Source: an uncultured Balneolaceae bacterium
Lineage (GTDB): Bacteria; Bacteroidota; Rhodothermia; Balneolales; Balneolaceae
Length of the DNA: 14,809 nt
Assembly: GCA_937982515.1 (NCBI GenBank)
Contig: CALJMB010000213.1
Span: 1 to 14,809, forward strand
Reading direction: 5' to 3'
Position numbers and translations under genes: made by a program. The first letter of the stretch is position 1, and every line of letters starts with the position of its first letter. The notes below the pieces were generated by a model that did no database searches, was not told the DNA's origin, and saw only the letters and a list, made by a program, of their open reading frames with translations. Shown in pieces: positions 1 through 8,262 of this stretch.

Positions 1-673
1 CAAATGTATCAGGTAACTTAAACCGGATATATTTGATAGCTTTATTTTGTTCCATATGCTTCTTTTCGTAGTACGTTTTAATTGTCAAAAGCTCATCGTC
101 CACCCGGTTCCTATAAATATCTTCTTCAAGGTCTATTACCTCGCAATTATTTTGTTCAATAATCTGCCGGGTATAACTAAACAAAGTATCGCTATCGGTT
201 TTAAGGTGAATAATCCCGCCAGGCTTTAATACTTTTTTATAAATGTGCAGAAATTTGGGTGAGCTTAATCTCTTGTTCTTTTTGCTGGGTTTCAGATAGG
301 GGTCCGGGAAGGTGATCCAGATTTGATCTACTTCGCCAGGTGCAAAGTACTGCTCCAGGTGATCGATATAGATTCTCAGAAACCGGACGTTGCCCAGTTC
401 TTCTTTTAGTGCGCACTGTGCTCCCTTCCAGATGCGTGCGCCTTTTATGTCGATACCCACGTAGTTGTGTCGGGGATTCCTTCGAGCCAGTTCTAATGTG
501 TATTCACCCCTGCCACAGGCCAGTTCTAAGATAAGAGGGTTATTATTTTTAAAGATTTCCGCAGCCCATTTGCCTTTTGGTTTTTCATCCCTTTTATCCT
601 GAAAATCGGTTAATTCATACACGTTTGGAAACCGCGCTATATCAGCGAACCGCTGAAGCTTGTTTTTACTCAT
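1..673 (-). CDS. trmB: tRNA (guanine-N7-)-methyltransferase TrmB, 3' end cut by window edge
   Basis: TrmB transfers a methyl group from S-adenosylmethionine to N7 of G46 in the tRNA variable loop; it is a cytosolic Rossmann-fold enzyme. I translated 224 codons from the ATG at 673 (MSKNKLQRFADIARFPNVYE...) and the frame stays open to base 1. SAM-binding motif I is LELACGRGEY at about 49-58, followed by YVGIDIKGARIWKGA at 71-85. The family signature TFPDPY lies at 121-126 and is followed by a basic K/R stretch, LKPGGIIHLKTDSD lies near 149-162, and the C-terminal TYYE signature is at 200-203. The Tyr in PDPY replaces the Trp common in proteobacterial TrmB. Since TrmB is usually about 200-240 residues, only a few codons should be missing. 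No gene lies close upstream; the next, pdxH, ends 308 bp away. The assignment is secure from the motifs. Confidence 0.95.
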   Translation of the reverse strand, partial: MSKNKLQRFADIARFPNVYELTDFQDKRDEKPKGKWAAEIFKNNNPLILELACGRGEYTLELARRNPRHNYVGIDIKGARIWKGAQCALKEELGNVRFLRIYIDHLEQYFAPGEVDQIWITFPDPYLKPSKKNKRLSSPKFLHIYKKVLKPGGIIHLKTDSDTLFSYTRQIIEQNNCEVIDLEEDIYRNRVDDELLTIKTYYEKKHMEQNKAIKYIRFKLPDTF

Positions 674-981
674 AATACTGGATGATGAAAGCTGAAAGCC
701 AAAGTGTAAATCCCGGCTTAACTTGCTAATATTTGCTCGTTACTCCTTATACGAATTTCATTTCATGATGCCGGCATAATTACCCCGGTCTGAAGGCCGT
801 ACATGTTAAGCGGTTTGAGGTTTTTAAGAGAGAATGTATATGGTGCCAGGGCACGATAAATCTCTCTCTTAGCAAAGGGCGCTTAAGGGGGTTGTCAAGA
901 ACAGGCAGAACACCTTGTTCTGCGAAAATATGCCAATTTTTGCCCATTGGGGCGTAGTGTTGTATAATTCAGCAGCCTTAG
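674..981. other. Intergenic region between pdxH and trmB with a degenerate REP-like palindrome and a 9-bp stem
   Basis: No open frame here resembles a gene. Three structures are visible. Two heptads TGAAAGC lie in tandem at 686-699. A degenerate palindrome with CATAATTACCCCGG at 775-788 and GAAGGCC at 792-798 resembles the ends of the element at 13591-13743. An inverted repeat TAAGAGAGA (825-833) / TCTCTCTTA (863-871) encloses a small GTGC/GCAC stem. None is followed by a convincing T-tract on the minus strand, so no clear terminator for pdxH and no clear promoter for trmB can be named. Confidence 0.5.
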
Positions 982-1635
982 TTAAGGAGACAAACGACTT
1001 ATTTTCCAGCCCGCAGAGCTTTTAGAATAGTACAGACGGTCGTGCAAACGTCCGGGACGCCCCTGCCAAAACTCTATAGCTGTTGGCCTCAGCAAAAAAC
1101 CACCCCAAAAATCAGGGACTGGAATCTCATTATTGCCAAACCGCTCTTCCAGCTCTTTGAACTTTTCTGCCAGTTGCTTTCTGGAGTCGATACTACTACT
1201 CTGCCACGAAGCCCAGGCGCTAATCTGGCTTAGCCGCGGACGCCGCTTAAAATAGCTGTGGGATTCACTTTTGTCCAACTTCTCAACCGTGCCTTCTATC
1301 CTGACCTGGCGCTCCAGTGGCGCCCAAAAAAAGCAGAGTGCTGCCCTTGGATTTTCCGAAAGCTCTCGCCCTTTTCTGCTCTCATAATTGGTGTAAAAAC
1401 GAAAACCATCCGGATCAAAGCCTTTTAGCAAGACAATGCGTACCGATGGCATTCCGTCCCTGCTGGCAGTGGCCAGCGACATGGCATTGGGGTCCACCAA
1501 ATCGGATGCAAGAGCCTGCTGAAACCAAATAGCAAACTGATCGATAGGATCGGGTTCAATACTTGTTTCACTTAGTTCTTCCTGTGCATATTCTCTGCGA
1601 AGAGCTTCCAGCTCTATGTGTTCTCTTTTATCCAT
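982..1635 (-). CDS. pdxH: Pyridoxamine 5'-phosphate oxidase
   Basis: PdxH is an FMN-dependent cytosolic homodimer that oxidises pyridoxamine or pyridoxine 5'-phosphate to pyridoxal 5'-phosphate, the last step of PLP synthesis and salvage. The 217-residue product is nearly the same length as E. coli PdxH (218). FMN-binding features are visible in order: RIVLLK at 66-71, FYTNYESRKG at 80-89, CFFWAPLERQVRIEG at 101-115. The C-terminal signature FWQGRPGRLHDR (189-200) contains the Arg and His (R196, H198) expected at the substrate phosphate/amine site, and the protein ends in the family's typical RLSP. The ATG at 1635 gives an N-terminus of usual length. It begins 11 bp after the stop of the redoxin gene, so the two are probably co-transcribed. 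Confidence 0.97.
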   Translation of the reverse strand: MDKREHIELEALRREYAQEELSETSIEPDPIDQFAIWFQQALASDLVDPNAMSLATASRDGMPSVRIVLLKGFDPDGFRFYTNYESRKGRELSENPRAALCFFWAPLERQVRIEGTVEKLDKSESHSYFKRRPRLSQISAWASWQSSSIDSRKQLAEKFKELEERFGNNEIPVPDFWGGFLLRPTAIEFWQGRPGRLHDRLYYSKSSAGWKISRLSP

Positions 1636-1646
1636 TCAACACGTTT

Positions 1647-2228
1647 TCAGCCAAAATAATCCGGTTCATTTCCAGGTTTCCATTTGATATTGCAGCCCAC
1701 ACCCGGTTTTTGTACTTCCACTATTTCTCCTGTTTCTAACAGCAAATCCAATGCCTTGCGCAGGTCTTCTCCGGTTACCGGTTTGTCATTTCCCGGCCTG
1801 CTGTCATCAAACTGGCCCCGGTAAACCAACTGCATCTGTTCATTAAACAAAAAGAAATCGGGAGTACAAGCGGCGCGATAGGCTATTGCCACTTCCTGAG
1901 ATTCATCATAAAGATACGGAAACGGATAGTTATACTGCTCAGCTTCCTCTGCCATCTTTTCCGGGCTGTCTTCAGGGTGTTTTTGTACATCGTTAGAGTT
2001 GATGGCAACAACTGCCACGCCCTGCTTCTTATATTCATTAGCCAGCTCAACCATCGCCGGGCGAATATGCTTAACATAGGGACAGTGGTTGCACATAAAA
2101 ATAACCAATAAAGCTTTCTTCCCTCCGAAAGAATCCAATGAAACCTGATCTCCTGTTACTACATCGGGCAAGTTAAAATCGGGAGCCTTGGTACCAAGTT
2201 CCAACATAGTAGAGTGTGTCGCGGCCAT
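1647..2228 (-). CDS. Thioredoxin-family (AhpC/TSA-type redoxin) protein
   Basis: This 193-residue protein has a thioredoxin fold. Visible are LGTKAPDFNLPD near 11-22, typical of the AhpC/TSA-redoxin N-terminus, the redox motif CNHC at 46-49 inside FMCNHCPYVKHI, and the cis-proline loop CTPD at 121-124. The C-terminus GCNIKWKPGNEPDYFG, with an extra Cys at 179, belongs to a bacterial family annotated only as thioredoxin-family protein. There is no signal peptide, so it is probably cytosolic. A peroxiredoxin-like or disulfide-reductase activity is possible; the substrate is unknown. The ATG at 2228 opens the longest frame; M8 (MLELGTKAPDF) is an alternative because the fold begins right after it and no clear ribosome binding site separates them. 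It is followed by pdxH after 11 bp. Confidence 0.92.
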   Translation of the reverse strand: MAATHSTMLELGTKAPDFNLPDVVTGDQVSLDSFGGKKALLVIFMCNHCPYVKHIRPAMVELANEYKKQGVAVVAINSNDVQKHPEDSPEKMAEEAEQYNYPFPYLYDESQEVAIAYRAACTPDFFLFNEQMQLVYRGQFDDSRPGNDKPVTGEDLRKALDLLLETGEIVEVQKPGVGCNIKWKPGNEPDYFG

Positions 2229-2529
2229 AGATAATAAATTTTACTTAGAATTAGTCCGGGTGAAACTTACAAAGATTTGAGATAAACAATTCCTTCAGAA
2301 AGGGACTTTTTAACAAATGAAAGGTAGGTTTTGTGCCGCTAAAAAAGTAAGCCCGATATCTGTGATACTTTCTTGAGGTTATCTATGCTTAGAAAGCTAT
2401 AAAGGGAAAGTTTAGATATCGGGCTTTTATCTATGCTTATTATATAAACGGCATACAGGAAGTATTGTTTCAATTAATTGTCAAAAAGTTGATGCGGGCC
2501 ATCGGTTAGCGAAAACTCATTACCCGAAG
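2229..2529. other. Intergenic region containing a nested inverted repeat
   Basis: This is a 301-bp gap between the small outer-membrane protein gene and the redoxin gene. It is AT-rich and has no gene-like frame. The notable content is the 12-bp perfect inverted repeat at 2349-2360/2415-2426 and a 13-bp direct repeat TTATCTATGCTTA at 2379-2391 and 2427-2439, described separately. I see no convincing promoter for the redoxin gene. Confidence 0.5.
2341..2426 (-). terminator. Candidate long-loop terminator, 12-bp stem
   Basis: AAGCCCGATATC at 2349-2360 and its exact reverse complement at 2415-2426 form a 12-bp stem. On the minus strand the stem is followed within 2 nt by six T residues (2346-2341), as expected for an intrinsic terminator of the gene ending at 2530. 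The 54-nt loop is far longer than usual, but it contains further complementary pieces (ACTTTC 2367-2372 with GAAAGT 2406-2411, and GCTT 2387-2390 with AAGC), so it could fold as an extended hairpin. It could instead be a small mobile palindrome. Confidence 0.45.
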
Positions 2530-3069
2530 TTATCTTAAGTGGATGCGGAAACCGGTATTAATCAACAACCCGTTTGAATAGACAGGGGCGGATGGAAGCC
2601 GGTCGGCTTTGGCGCCGGTGCCCACCCCTCCTATTTCAATAAAGTAGTTGTTGCGATTGCTCATAAAAAATTCAAATCCGAATAAACCGTATCCGCCAAA
2701 GACAATACTTTCAGAAGAAAATTCATTGGAAGGAAACAGCCCGATAACTCCGCCTTCGCTGTACAGCCTGATAGCATCTCCTGCATTCCCGGATACAGTT
2801 ATTAAACCCAAAGATGCATTAAAGTAAGGGGTCCATGTAGTTTCATTATCCTCTGTATGTTCGTGGAACTGCATATTTCCTCTAAGACGAACGGCAAGTT
2901 TATCATGGGCAACGTATGGGCCGGACAAATTGACTCCCACTCCGAAATCCTGTTGATACTGGTTTACCTGAAGCCCTATACCTGCTCCCGTTCCAATAGT
3001 TATCTGTTGGGCATTAGCGGAACCAATACAAGCCAAAAATATCAACACTAATACAGCGCTTTCTCTCAT
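2530..3069 (-). CDS. Small secreted protein, probable outer-membrane beta-barrel
   Basis: I do not recognise a named family in this 179-residue protein. It starts with a clear Sec signal peptide: MRES, a hydrophobic stretch, then SANA with cleavage predicted after A20 before QQITIG. The mature part alternates polar and hydrophobic residues and is rich in Gly and aromatics, for example GTGAGIGLQVNQYQ, DKLAVRLRGNMQFHEH, ASLGLITVSG, FGGYGLFGFEFFMS and the last strand LLINTGFRIHLR. This is the pattern of a small 8-stranded outer-membrane barrel (OmpW/OmpA-like size). It stands alone: the upstream gene is more than 500 bp away and the redoxin gene is 301 bp downstream. The ATG at 3069 gives the complete signal peptide. 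Function unknown; the barrel call is inference from composition and strand pattern. Confidence 0.8.
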   Translation of the reverse strand: MRESAVLVLIFLACIGSANAQQITIGTGAGIGLQVNQYQQDFGVGVNLSGPYVAHDKLAVRLRGNMQFHEHTEDNETTWTPYFNASLGLITVSGNAGDAIRLYSEGGVIGLFPSNEFSSESIVFGGYGLFGFEFFMSNRNNYFIEIGGVGTGAKADRLPSAPVYSNGLLINTGFRIHLR

Positions 3070-3600
3070 AATTATAACTTACGATTTAAGTAGAACAGTA
3101 AGAATGCGTTGAGTGGTTAAATCCATACCCCGGCTACTGGTAATGTCTGAGTCTATGCAGCAAAGATGATAACTGTCAACCGTCAGCTATCAGCTATCGG
3201 TTGTGCATCATCACATTGTCGCAACTTTGATTATCTGCAAGATTGCCAGATTCGTAATCGATGTGTCCCGAATTTCATAATTGTTTACTTGCCGCGAAAG
3301 CTGACAATCTGATCTGCCTGTTCAAAGCTGAGTGCCGGTGGCTGACAACTTCTAACAAAGGCACAACAAACCACTCAATGCATGAAACTATACTTATTTC
3401 TACAATTTGTGTTAGGGCGTGTTGATAATCAGCCAGTGATTGTGGATTTGCGAACGGGTGATTCGCAAAGCACATAGCGGCCTCCTTATTCACGCCCAGC
3501 GCCATGCTCTATACGCTTTGCCCGTAACGCAGAGCGGGCTAAGTTCAACCCAAAGGTACGTCCCATGTTAATTGTCAGCACACTCTAATGGTTTGATTGA
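3070..3600. other. 531-bp gene-poor region with possible MITE-like remnant
   Basis: No convincing gene lies here. A 76-codon frame on the minus strand at 3275-3505 has no recognisable domain and overlaps the inverted-repeat element. Two structures stand out. CAACCG (3177-3182) and CGGTTG (3198-3203) flank a tandem CAGCTAT heptad pair (3184-3197). An element at about 3415-3585 has imperfect terminal inverted repeats. The promoter of the gene starting at 3069 should lie at the left side, but I cannot place it. No terminator for susD (stop at 3601) is evident. Confidence 0.5.
3415..3585. mobile_element. Possible MITE or decayed insertion sequence, 171 bp
   Basis: The left end (3412-3431) begins TTAGGGCGTGTTGATAATCA. 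The reverse complement of the right end (3588-3569) begins TTAGAGTGTGCTGACAATTA. They match at 15 of 20 positions and all five differences are transitions. A TA dinucleotide at 3413-3414 and 3586-3587 could be the target duplication. Inside lies a perfect 8-bp hairpin TTTGCGAA/TTCGCAAA at 3447-3469. There is no transposase frame. TA duplications and a GTGTTGA-like end recall several IS groups, but I cannot assign one. Confidence 0.4.
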
Positions 3601-5079
3601 TTAATCCGTATCCCACCACACAGGCACCTCCAGAGCAGGAAATCCTCCGGGGACCCCGGTTGCTGAGACATTGCCCGCATTGTTCTGCAGCTCGGAATCG
3701 GGATAAGGGAACCGAACCGGAATCGCTCCCGAAGGAGTTCGGGGGTTATTAGAAATAGGTTCAATCTCCGGATAACCTGTTCTTCTCCAATCGTTGTAGG
3801 GCTCAAACTTCAAAAAGTTAGCTATGTACTTTTGTGTAATAATCTCTTTCAAAGGATTCCCTGATGCTGTCAGACCGGGAAGGGAAGCGATATAAGCAGC
3901 GGCATCTGAATCTTCCACTTGCAGCTTGTCCATAGAAGCAGAGATAGCCTCTTCGTAAACAGGCTGAGCGGCATCAGCACCTGAGACCATCCATGTAGCT
4001 TCAGCCTCAATAAATTTAGCCTCGGCGTAACTGATCCAGTTTACCGGAGCGCCGGGTGCACTATAGAACGAACCGAAAGACGAGTAAGCGGCTGCTCCCT
4101 GGCCTTGTTCTCCGTTCTCATGGCCTTTATATTCCGGATCTGAATCATCAAAGCCGGCTACCAATCCATTGGTATCTACGGCTCCGGCGGGGCGGGCCTG
4201 TACCGGCAGCCTGGGGTCATTAAGCGATGTGAGCAGATCCACATAGTATGCGCTAAGCTGATTTCTGGTATCCCATTTGCTGTCAATAGCAAACTGATAC
4301 CACGGGTTTTCTTCACCGGGAACGTTGTAGTATTGGAAATCAGCGTCGTCGTCATTACCTGCAAAGCCATTTTGCAAGGCATTAAGAGCTGCCTGGGCCT
4401 GTTCATTTGCATCGTATCCCGGTGCATTGCTCAGGCGCAGGCTGAAACGGGCAATCAGAGTATAGGTCAGTTTTTCCCATTTGCCCATATCTCCGCCATA
4501 CAGCAGATCGTCGATTCCCGGCTCCATAACACCATCCGGCTCATCAAAATCAGCAAGGGCATCATTCAACAATCCAAAGATGGCTGTATAGATTTCTTCC
4601 TGGCTATCGTAGGCCGGGGTTGGGTTATTGGTATCAAAAGCTTCTGAGTAAGGAATATCTCCCCACAGATCCGTTAAAATGGAAAGATTCCAGGCCAGGA
4701 TAACTTTGGCTATGCCCGCATAAGCGTGGTTGCCATTTTCAGTAGCCAGTCCATCCAATTCTCTGGCGTTGTTCATTACATCGATGTAGGAGGCATTCCA
4801 AAGATTATCAACATCAGAAGAGTTCACGTCATAGTTATCTTCGCTGGGCGGTATGCCACTCCAGGCTGTTTGCTGAATCCATTGCGTACCCGTTCTTGCA
4901 GGTTCATTGGCAATAATTTCGTAGCTGAAGTTCCCCAATATAGCAGGGAGCTGCAGATTTTCCGGTACCGCGGTGGGACTTGTCGGATCCTCGTTTATAT
5001 CGATAAAGTCGTTACAGGCACAGAGACATACCAATGTGACCAGTAGTACAGACTGAGCTATTATTTTATCTGATTTCAT
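3601..5079 (-). CDS. SusD/RagB-family outer-membrane nutrient-binding lipoprotein
   Basis: SusD-like proteins are surface lipoproteins that form a lid over a SusC TonB-dependent channel and capture the substrate. The 492-residue product has a hydrophobic N-terminus ending in LCAC, with C22 as the lipidated cysteine. The sequence fits the SusD-like_2 subgroup: NEDPTSP near 29-35, LTDLWGDIPYSEAF at 135-148, YDSQEEIYTAIFGLLNDAL, then GGDMGKWEKLTYTLIARFSLRLS, and YAEAKFIEAEA in the C-terminal half, typical of the TPR-like helical core. Length is usual for this subgroup. The ATG at 5079 lies 21 bp after the susC stop, so the two form one transcription unit. Its ligand cannot be read from sequence: no glycosidase, peptidase or sulfatase gene accompanies it in the window. 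Confidence 0.95.
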   Translation of the reverse strand: MKSDKIIAQSVLLVTLVCLCACNDFIDINEDPTSPTAVPENLQLPAILGNFSYEIIANEPARTGTQWIQQTAWSGIPPSEDNYDVNSSDVDNLWNASYIDVMNNARELDGLATENGNHAYAGIAKVILAWNLSILTDLWGDIPYSEAFDTNNPTPAYDSQEEIYTAIFGLLNDALADFDEPDGVMEPGIDDLLYGGDMGKWEKLTYTLIARFSLRLSNAPGYDANEQAQAALNALQNGFAGNDDDADFQYYNVPGEENPWYQFAIDSKWDTRNQLSAYYVDLLTSLNDPRLPVQARPAGAVDTNGLVAGFDDSDPEYKGHENGEQGQGAAAYSSFGSFYSAPGAPVNWISYAEAKFIEAEATWMVSGADAAQPVYEEAISASMDKLQVEDSDAAAYIASLPGLTASGNPLKEIITQKYIANFLKFEPYNDWRRTGYPEIEPISNNPRTPSGAIPVRFPYPDSELQNNAGNVSATGVPGGFPALEVPVWWDTD

Positions 5080-5100
5080 GGCTATACTATTTAAAGTTGT

Positions 5101-8100
5101 TTAAAAGGATATGTTTAAGCTCACACTGTAGCTTCTCGAACTTGGCGTAACCGCATGGTAAAAGCCCTGGGCGTTTCCGCTGCCCAGCAGACTGCCTTCC
5201 GGATCCAAATAAGAAAAATTACTATCTATCCAGAGATTGTGTCCCGTGGCTTTCACGGTGAGGGAGCGGAATGGTGTTTGAGCTACCACGGAAGCCGGCA
5301 GAGTGTATGCAAGGCTCAGCTCTCTGAGTTTCAGAAAACTGCCATCTTCTACCAGATTTTCATAAGAGTTGGTAAAGTGACTTTGATAGTAATCCTGATC
5401 GCGCGTGATCTCAACATCATTAGGCAGGCCCGTATTTACATTGACCCCTTCATATATATAGGTTGAACCCCGGTTTTCGGTAATTTGCGCTGTTCCATAA
5501 TATATGCTGTAGTAAAGATCGAAATTCAGGATATCGCCGCCCTGCCGCTTGTCCAGCAAAGCGGATAAGCTTATACCTTTATAGTTAAAAGTAGTACGGA
5601 GGTTGCCTGTCCAGTCAGGCTGAACGTTACCGATTGCACCTGTTTCACCTGAAATAACGGGCAAGCCATCATCGCCGATTATCAACTGGTTGTTTTCGTT
5701 TCGTTCGTACCGGGTGCCCCAAATAACCCCATACCCTCCTTTGGTTGGTTCAATACGAATTTGAGGGTTCGTAAAACCTCCTAAAAAGATGTTTTCCACC
5801 CCCTCGGCCAGCTCTACAACTTCGGTGGTATTTTTTGCAAAGTTAAATTGCACATCCCATTGAAAGTCACTCGCTTGTATGGGTGTGACACCTAATGCAA
5901 GCTCTACTCCATAATTCCTAACCTCTCCGGCATTGCTCAGACGGCTGGAATAACCGGTTGCCGAAGAAACCGGTACTTCAAAAATCTGATCTCTGGTTGT
6001 CCTTTCATAATAAGCTACATCCGCGCGGGCCCGGCCATCAAAGAGCCTCAGATCCAAACCCACTTCATATTCAGTGGTAATTTCCGGTTTGAGTTCGGGG
6101 TTACCCAACTCATCATTCAGATCATAGCCATTGACCCCATTGAACGGATAGTTTATGATCCCCCGTCTGCCATCTCCCGGCTCAGCCTGATTAAATGTTG
6201 TGAATAATGAGTAGGCTGGCGCATCATTACCAATTTGAGAAATAGACATACGTAATTTCCCGAAAGAAAAGAAGGTATCATCAAACAGGCTGAATGCATC
6301 GGTGAAGACAAAACCGAGGCTGGCTGAGGGATAGAAGTAGGAATTATTCTCTTTGGGCAGTGTAGAAGACCAATCGTTGCGTGCCGTCAGGGTCAGATAT
6401 ATAAAATCCCGGTAGTCTATCGTAGCCTGGCCGTAAAAGCTATACAACCTGGTCTCTTCTATCTCTTCATCCCCTGTTACAACATTGGCATTAGAAATGT
6501 GAAAAAAGTCGGGAATGCTCAAGTTCGTTCCCTCGACCAATTCATAGTCATAATTCCGGACATTAATGTTGTTACCAGCCAATAAATCGATTGACAAATC
6601 TTCGGCAATATCCCGCCTGGCCGTAAGAGTCAGGTCAGAATTAATCTGAGACCGGCTGATTCTCTGATCATACATGCTCCCGTTGGGGGTGCCTCTTGTG
6701 GCTATATTTATTTTTCCTTTGCGTTTATCCGAATAGGTGTCAATGCCGATGCGCTCCGAAATCGTCAGCCAGGGCAAAATGTTGTATTGCACTTCTGAAC
6801 TTGCAACAAACCGGTTCACATCGCTGGTATACCCGTTATTTTCGGCCAGCCAGAAAGGGTTGTTAAATGAGGCTGAATTCATGCGCTGGGTGCCATCCTC
6901 AAACTGAACCTGCCTAATATCAAAGTTAATGGGAGCAAAATTCAGCCCGTACAGATATGACAGCGGAGTATTTCCTTCCGTAAGCCAGTTGTTCTGCGTA
7001 TTAATGTAATTTACCGAAGTCAGAACATGTAAATTATCCCCGAACTGTGCGCCGAACTTTCCCATCAAACTGGTGCGGGCCAGTTTGGATTCAGGAACAA
7101 TCCCGCTTTGGTCAAGATTGCCGGCCGAAAAGAAGTAGCTGCTCTGCTCCGTCCCCCCGGATAAGTTAACCGAGTTGTCTACAGTCACCCCGGTTTGATA
7201 AAATTGCTCTCTGGGATCGTAAATGGCAATCTCATCGACTCCCAAATCATTCAGCACCTGCTCACTAATCTCATTCTTGTGAGGGCCCCAGCTAATAGTA
7301 GTTTGGGGATTGGGATTATCGCCGGGATATCCGGGTTCGGTATAACCGCCCCTGTCTCTGGGCAATCCATTGGCGTAGAACCCTTCGCTTCCCAATGTGT
7401 ATTCATCCTGATACCCTTCGGTGATGGCATCGGCCCAGCCTACAGAAGAGTTGATGGTAATACGCGGGGTCTGTCCGCGCTGCCCCTGTTTGGTTGTTAT
7501 GATAACAGCTCCGTTCGCAGCCCTGGATCCGTACAGCGCGGTAGCGCTGGCACCTTTTAACACACTGATATTCTGAATGATATTGGGATCAATATCTAAA
7601 CTCCGGTTTGAAGTACCGCCGGTAAATAAAGCAGCACCCCCGGGATTATCATCTTCGGCATTACTGACAGGAATTCCATCCACAACAAACAGCGGCTGGT
7701 TATTTTCCAGCAGAGAAGAATTGCCACGGATAATTATGCGTGAGGATCCCCCCGGCTGCCCGCTGGAGCTGTTAATGTGTACACCGGCCACTTTACCGGC
7801 CAGCGCATTGACCAGATTCACTTCCCGGGCATCGGCCACAGACTCGCCACTTACTTCCTGCACAGCATAACCAATAGCTCTGGTCTGCCGCTCAATACCC
7901 AGAGCCGTAACGACCACTTCCTCCAGGCCCAGAAAATCCGGATCAAGCTGAAAATTCAGCACATTCTCTCCACTTCTAACAGTGATCGGCTGCTCATGCC
8001 TCTTATAACCCACAAAGGTCACCTGTACTGTATAATCTCCCACAGGAATGTCATTGATGTTGTATGTGCCATCCACACCTGACGACGTTCCCCGATGGAT

Positions 8101-8262
8101 ATCGAGGATATAGATATTTGCGCCGGGCAGGGGATCTCCGGAGTCTGACTCTGTGACCGTTCCCGTTAAACTTCCGGTCTGCGCCGAAGCCTGTGCCGTA
8201 ACCATCGATACCATACACAAGATTAAACACAGACAGTAAAAACTCTGTATTGGTTTAAACAT
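5101..8262 (-). CDS. SusC/RagA-family TonB-linked outer-membrane receptor
   Basis: This is a 1053-residue TonB-dependent importer that, with SusD, moves a bulky nutrient across the outer membrane using the proton motive force. Order of parts: signal peptide (1 to about 27, ending ASA); a carboxypeptidase-regulatory-like beta domain at about 30-107 (GSLTGTVTESDSGDPLPGANIYI, GTYNINDIPVGDYTVQVTFVGY); a TonB-box-like stretch EEVVVTALG at 114-122; the plug at about 125-240 with NALAGKVAGV, RGNSS at 179-183 and FVVDGIPV at 192-199; then a long barrel ending SYSVSLNISF with the terminal Phe expected for BAM recognition. There is no N-terminal secretin/STN domain, so anti-sigma (FecR-type) signalling is not expected, consistent with control by the two-component operon upstream. 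The ATG at 8262 gives a full signal peptide. Confidence 0.96.
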   Translation of the reverse strand: MFKPIQSFYCLCLILCMVSMVTAQASAQTGSLTGTVTESDSGDPLPGANIYILDIHRGTSSGVDGTYNINDIPVGDYTVQVTFVGYKRHEQPITVRSGENVLNFQLDPDFLGLEEVVVTALGIERQTRAIGYAVQEVSGESVADAREVNLVNALAGKVAGVHINSSSGQPGGSSRIIIRGNSSLLENNQPLFVVDGIPVSNAEDDNPGGAALFTGGTSNRSLDIDPNIIQNISVLKGASATALYGSRAANGAVIITTKQGQRGQTPRITINSSVGWADAITEGYQDEYTLGSEGFYANGLPRDRGGYTEPGYPGDNPNPQTTISWGPHKNEISEQVLNDLGVDEIAIYDPREQFYQTGVTVDNSVNLSGGTEQSSYFFSAGNLDQSGIVPESKLARTSLMGKFGAQFGDNLHVLTSVNYINTQNNWLTEGNTPLSYLYGLNFAPINFDIRQVQFEDGTQRMNSASFNNPFWLAENNGYTSDVNRFVASSEVQYNILPWLTISERIGIDTYSDKRKGKINIATRGTPNGSMYDQRISRSQINSDLTLTARRDIAEDLSIDLLAGNNINVRNYDYELVEGTNLSIPDFFHISNANVVTGDEEIEETRLYSFYGQATIDYRDFIYLTLTARNDWSSTLPKENNSYFYPSASLGFVFTDAFSLFDDTFFSFGKLRMSISQIGNDAPAYSLFTTFNQAEPGDGRRGIINYPFNGVNGYDLNDELGNPELKPEITTEYEVGLDLRLFDGRARADVAYYERTTRDQIFEVPVSSATGYSSRLSNAGEVRNYGVELALGVTPIQASDFQWDVQFNFAKNTTEVVELAEGVENIFLGGFTNPQIRIEPTKGGYGVIWGTRYERNENNQLIIGDDGLPVISGETGAIGNVQPDWTGNLRTTFNYKGISLSALLDKRQGGDILNFDLYYSIYYGTAQITENRGSTYIYEGVNVNTGLPNDVEITRDQDYYQSHFTNSYENLVEDGSFLKLRELSLAYTLPASVVAQTPFRSLTVKATGHNLWIDSNFSYLDPEGSLLGSGNAQGFYHAVTPSSRSYSVSLNISF

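Noticed and set aside
340..534. Short plus-strand frames over trmB, pdxH, susCD, kinase and radical SAM genes
   Set aside because: All are antisense shadows of well-supported minus-strand genes.
3275..3505. 76-codon minus-strand frame
   Set aside because: No recognisable domain; it spans the border of the MITE-like element and covers an 8-bp hairpin, so it is probably fortuitous.
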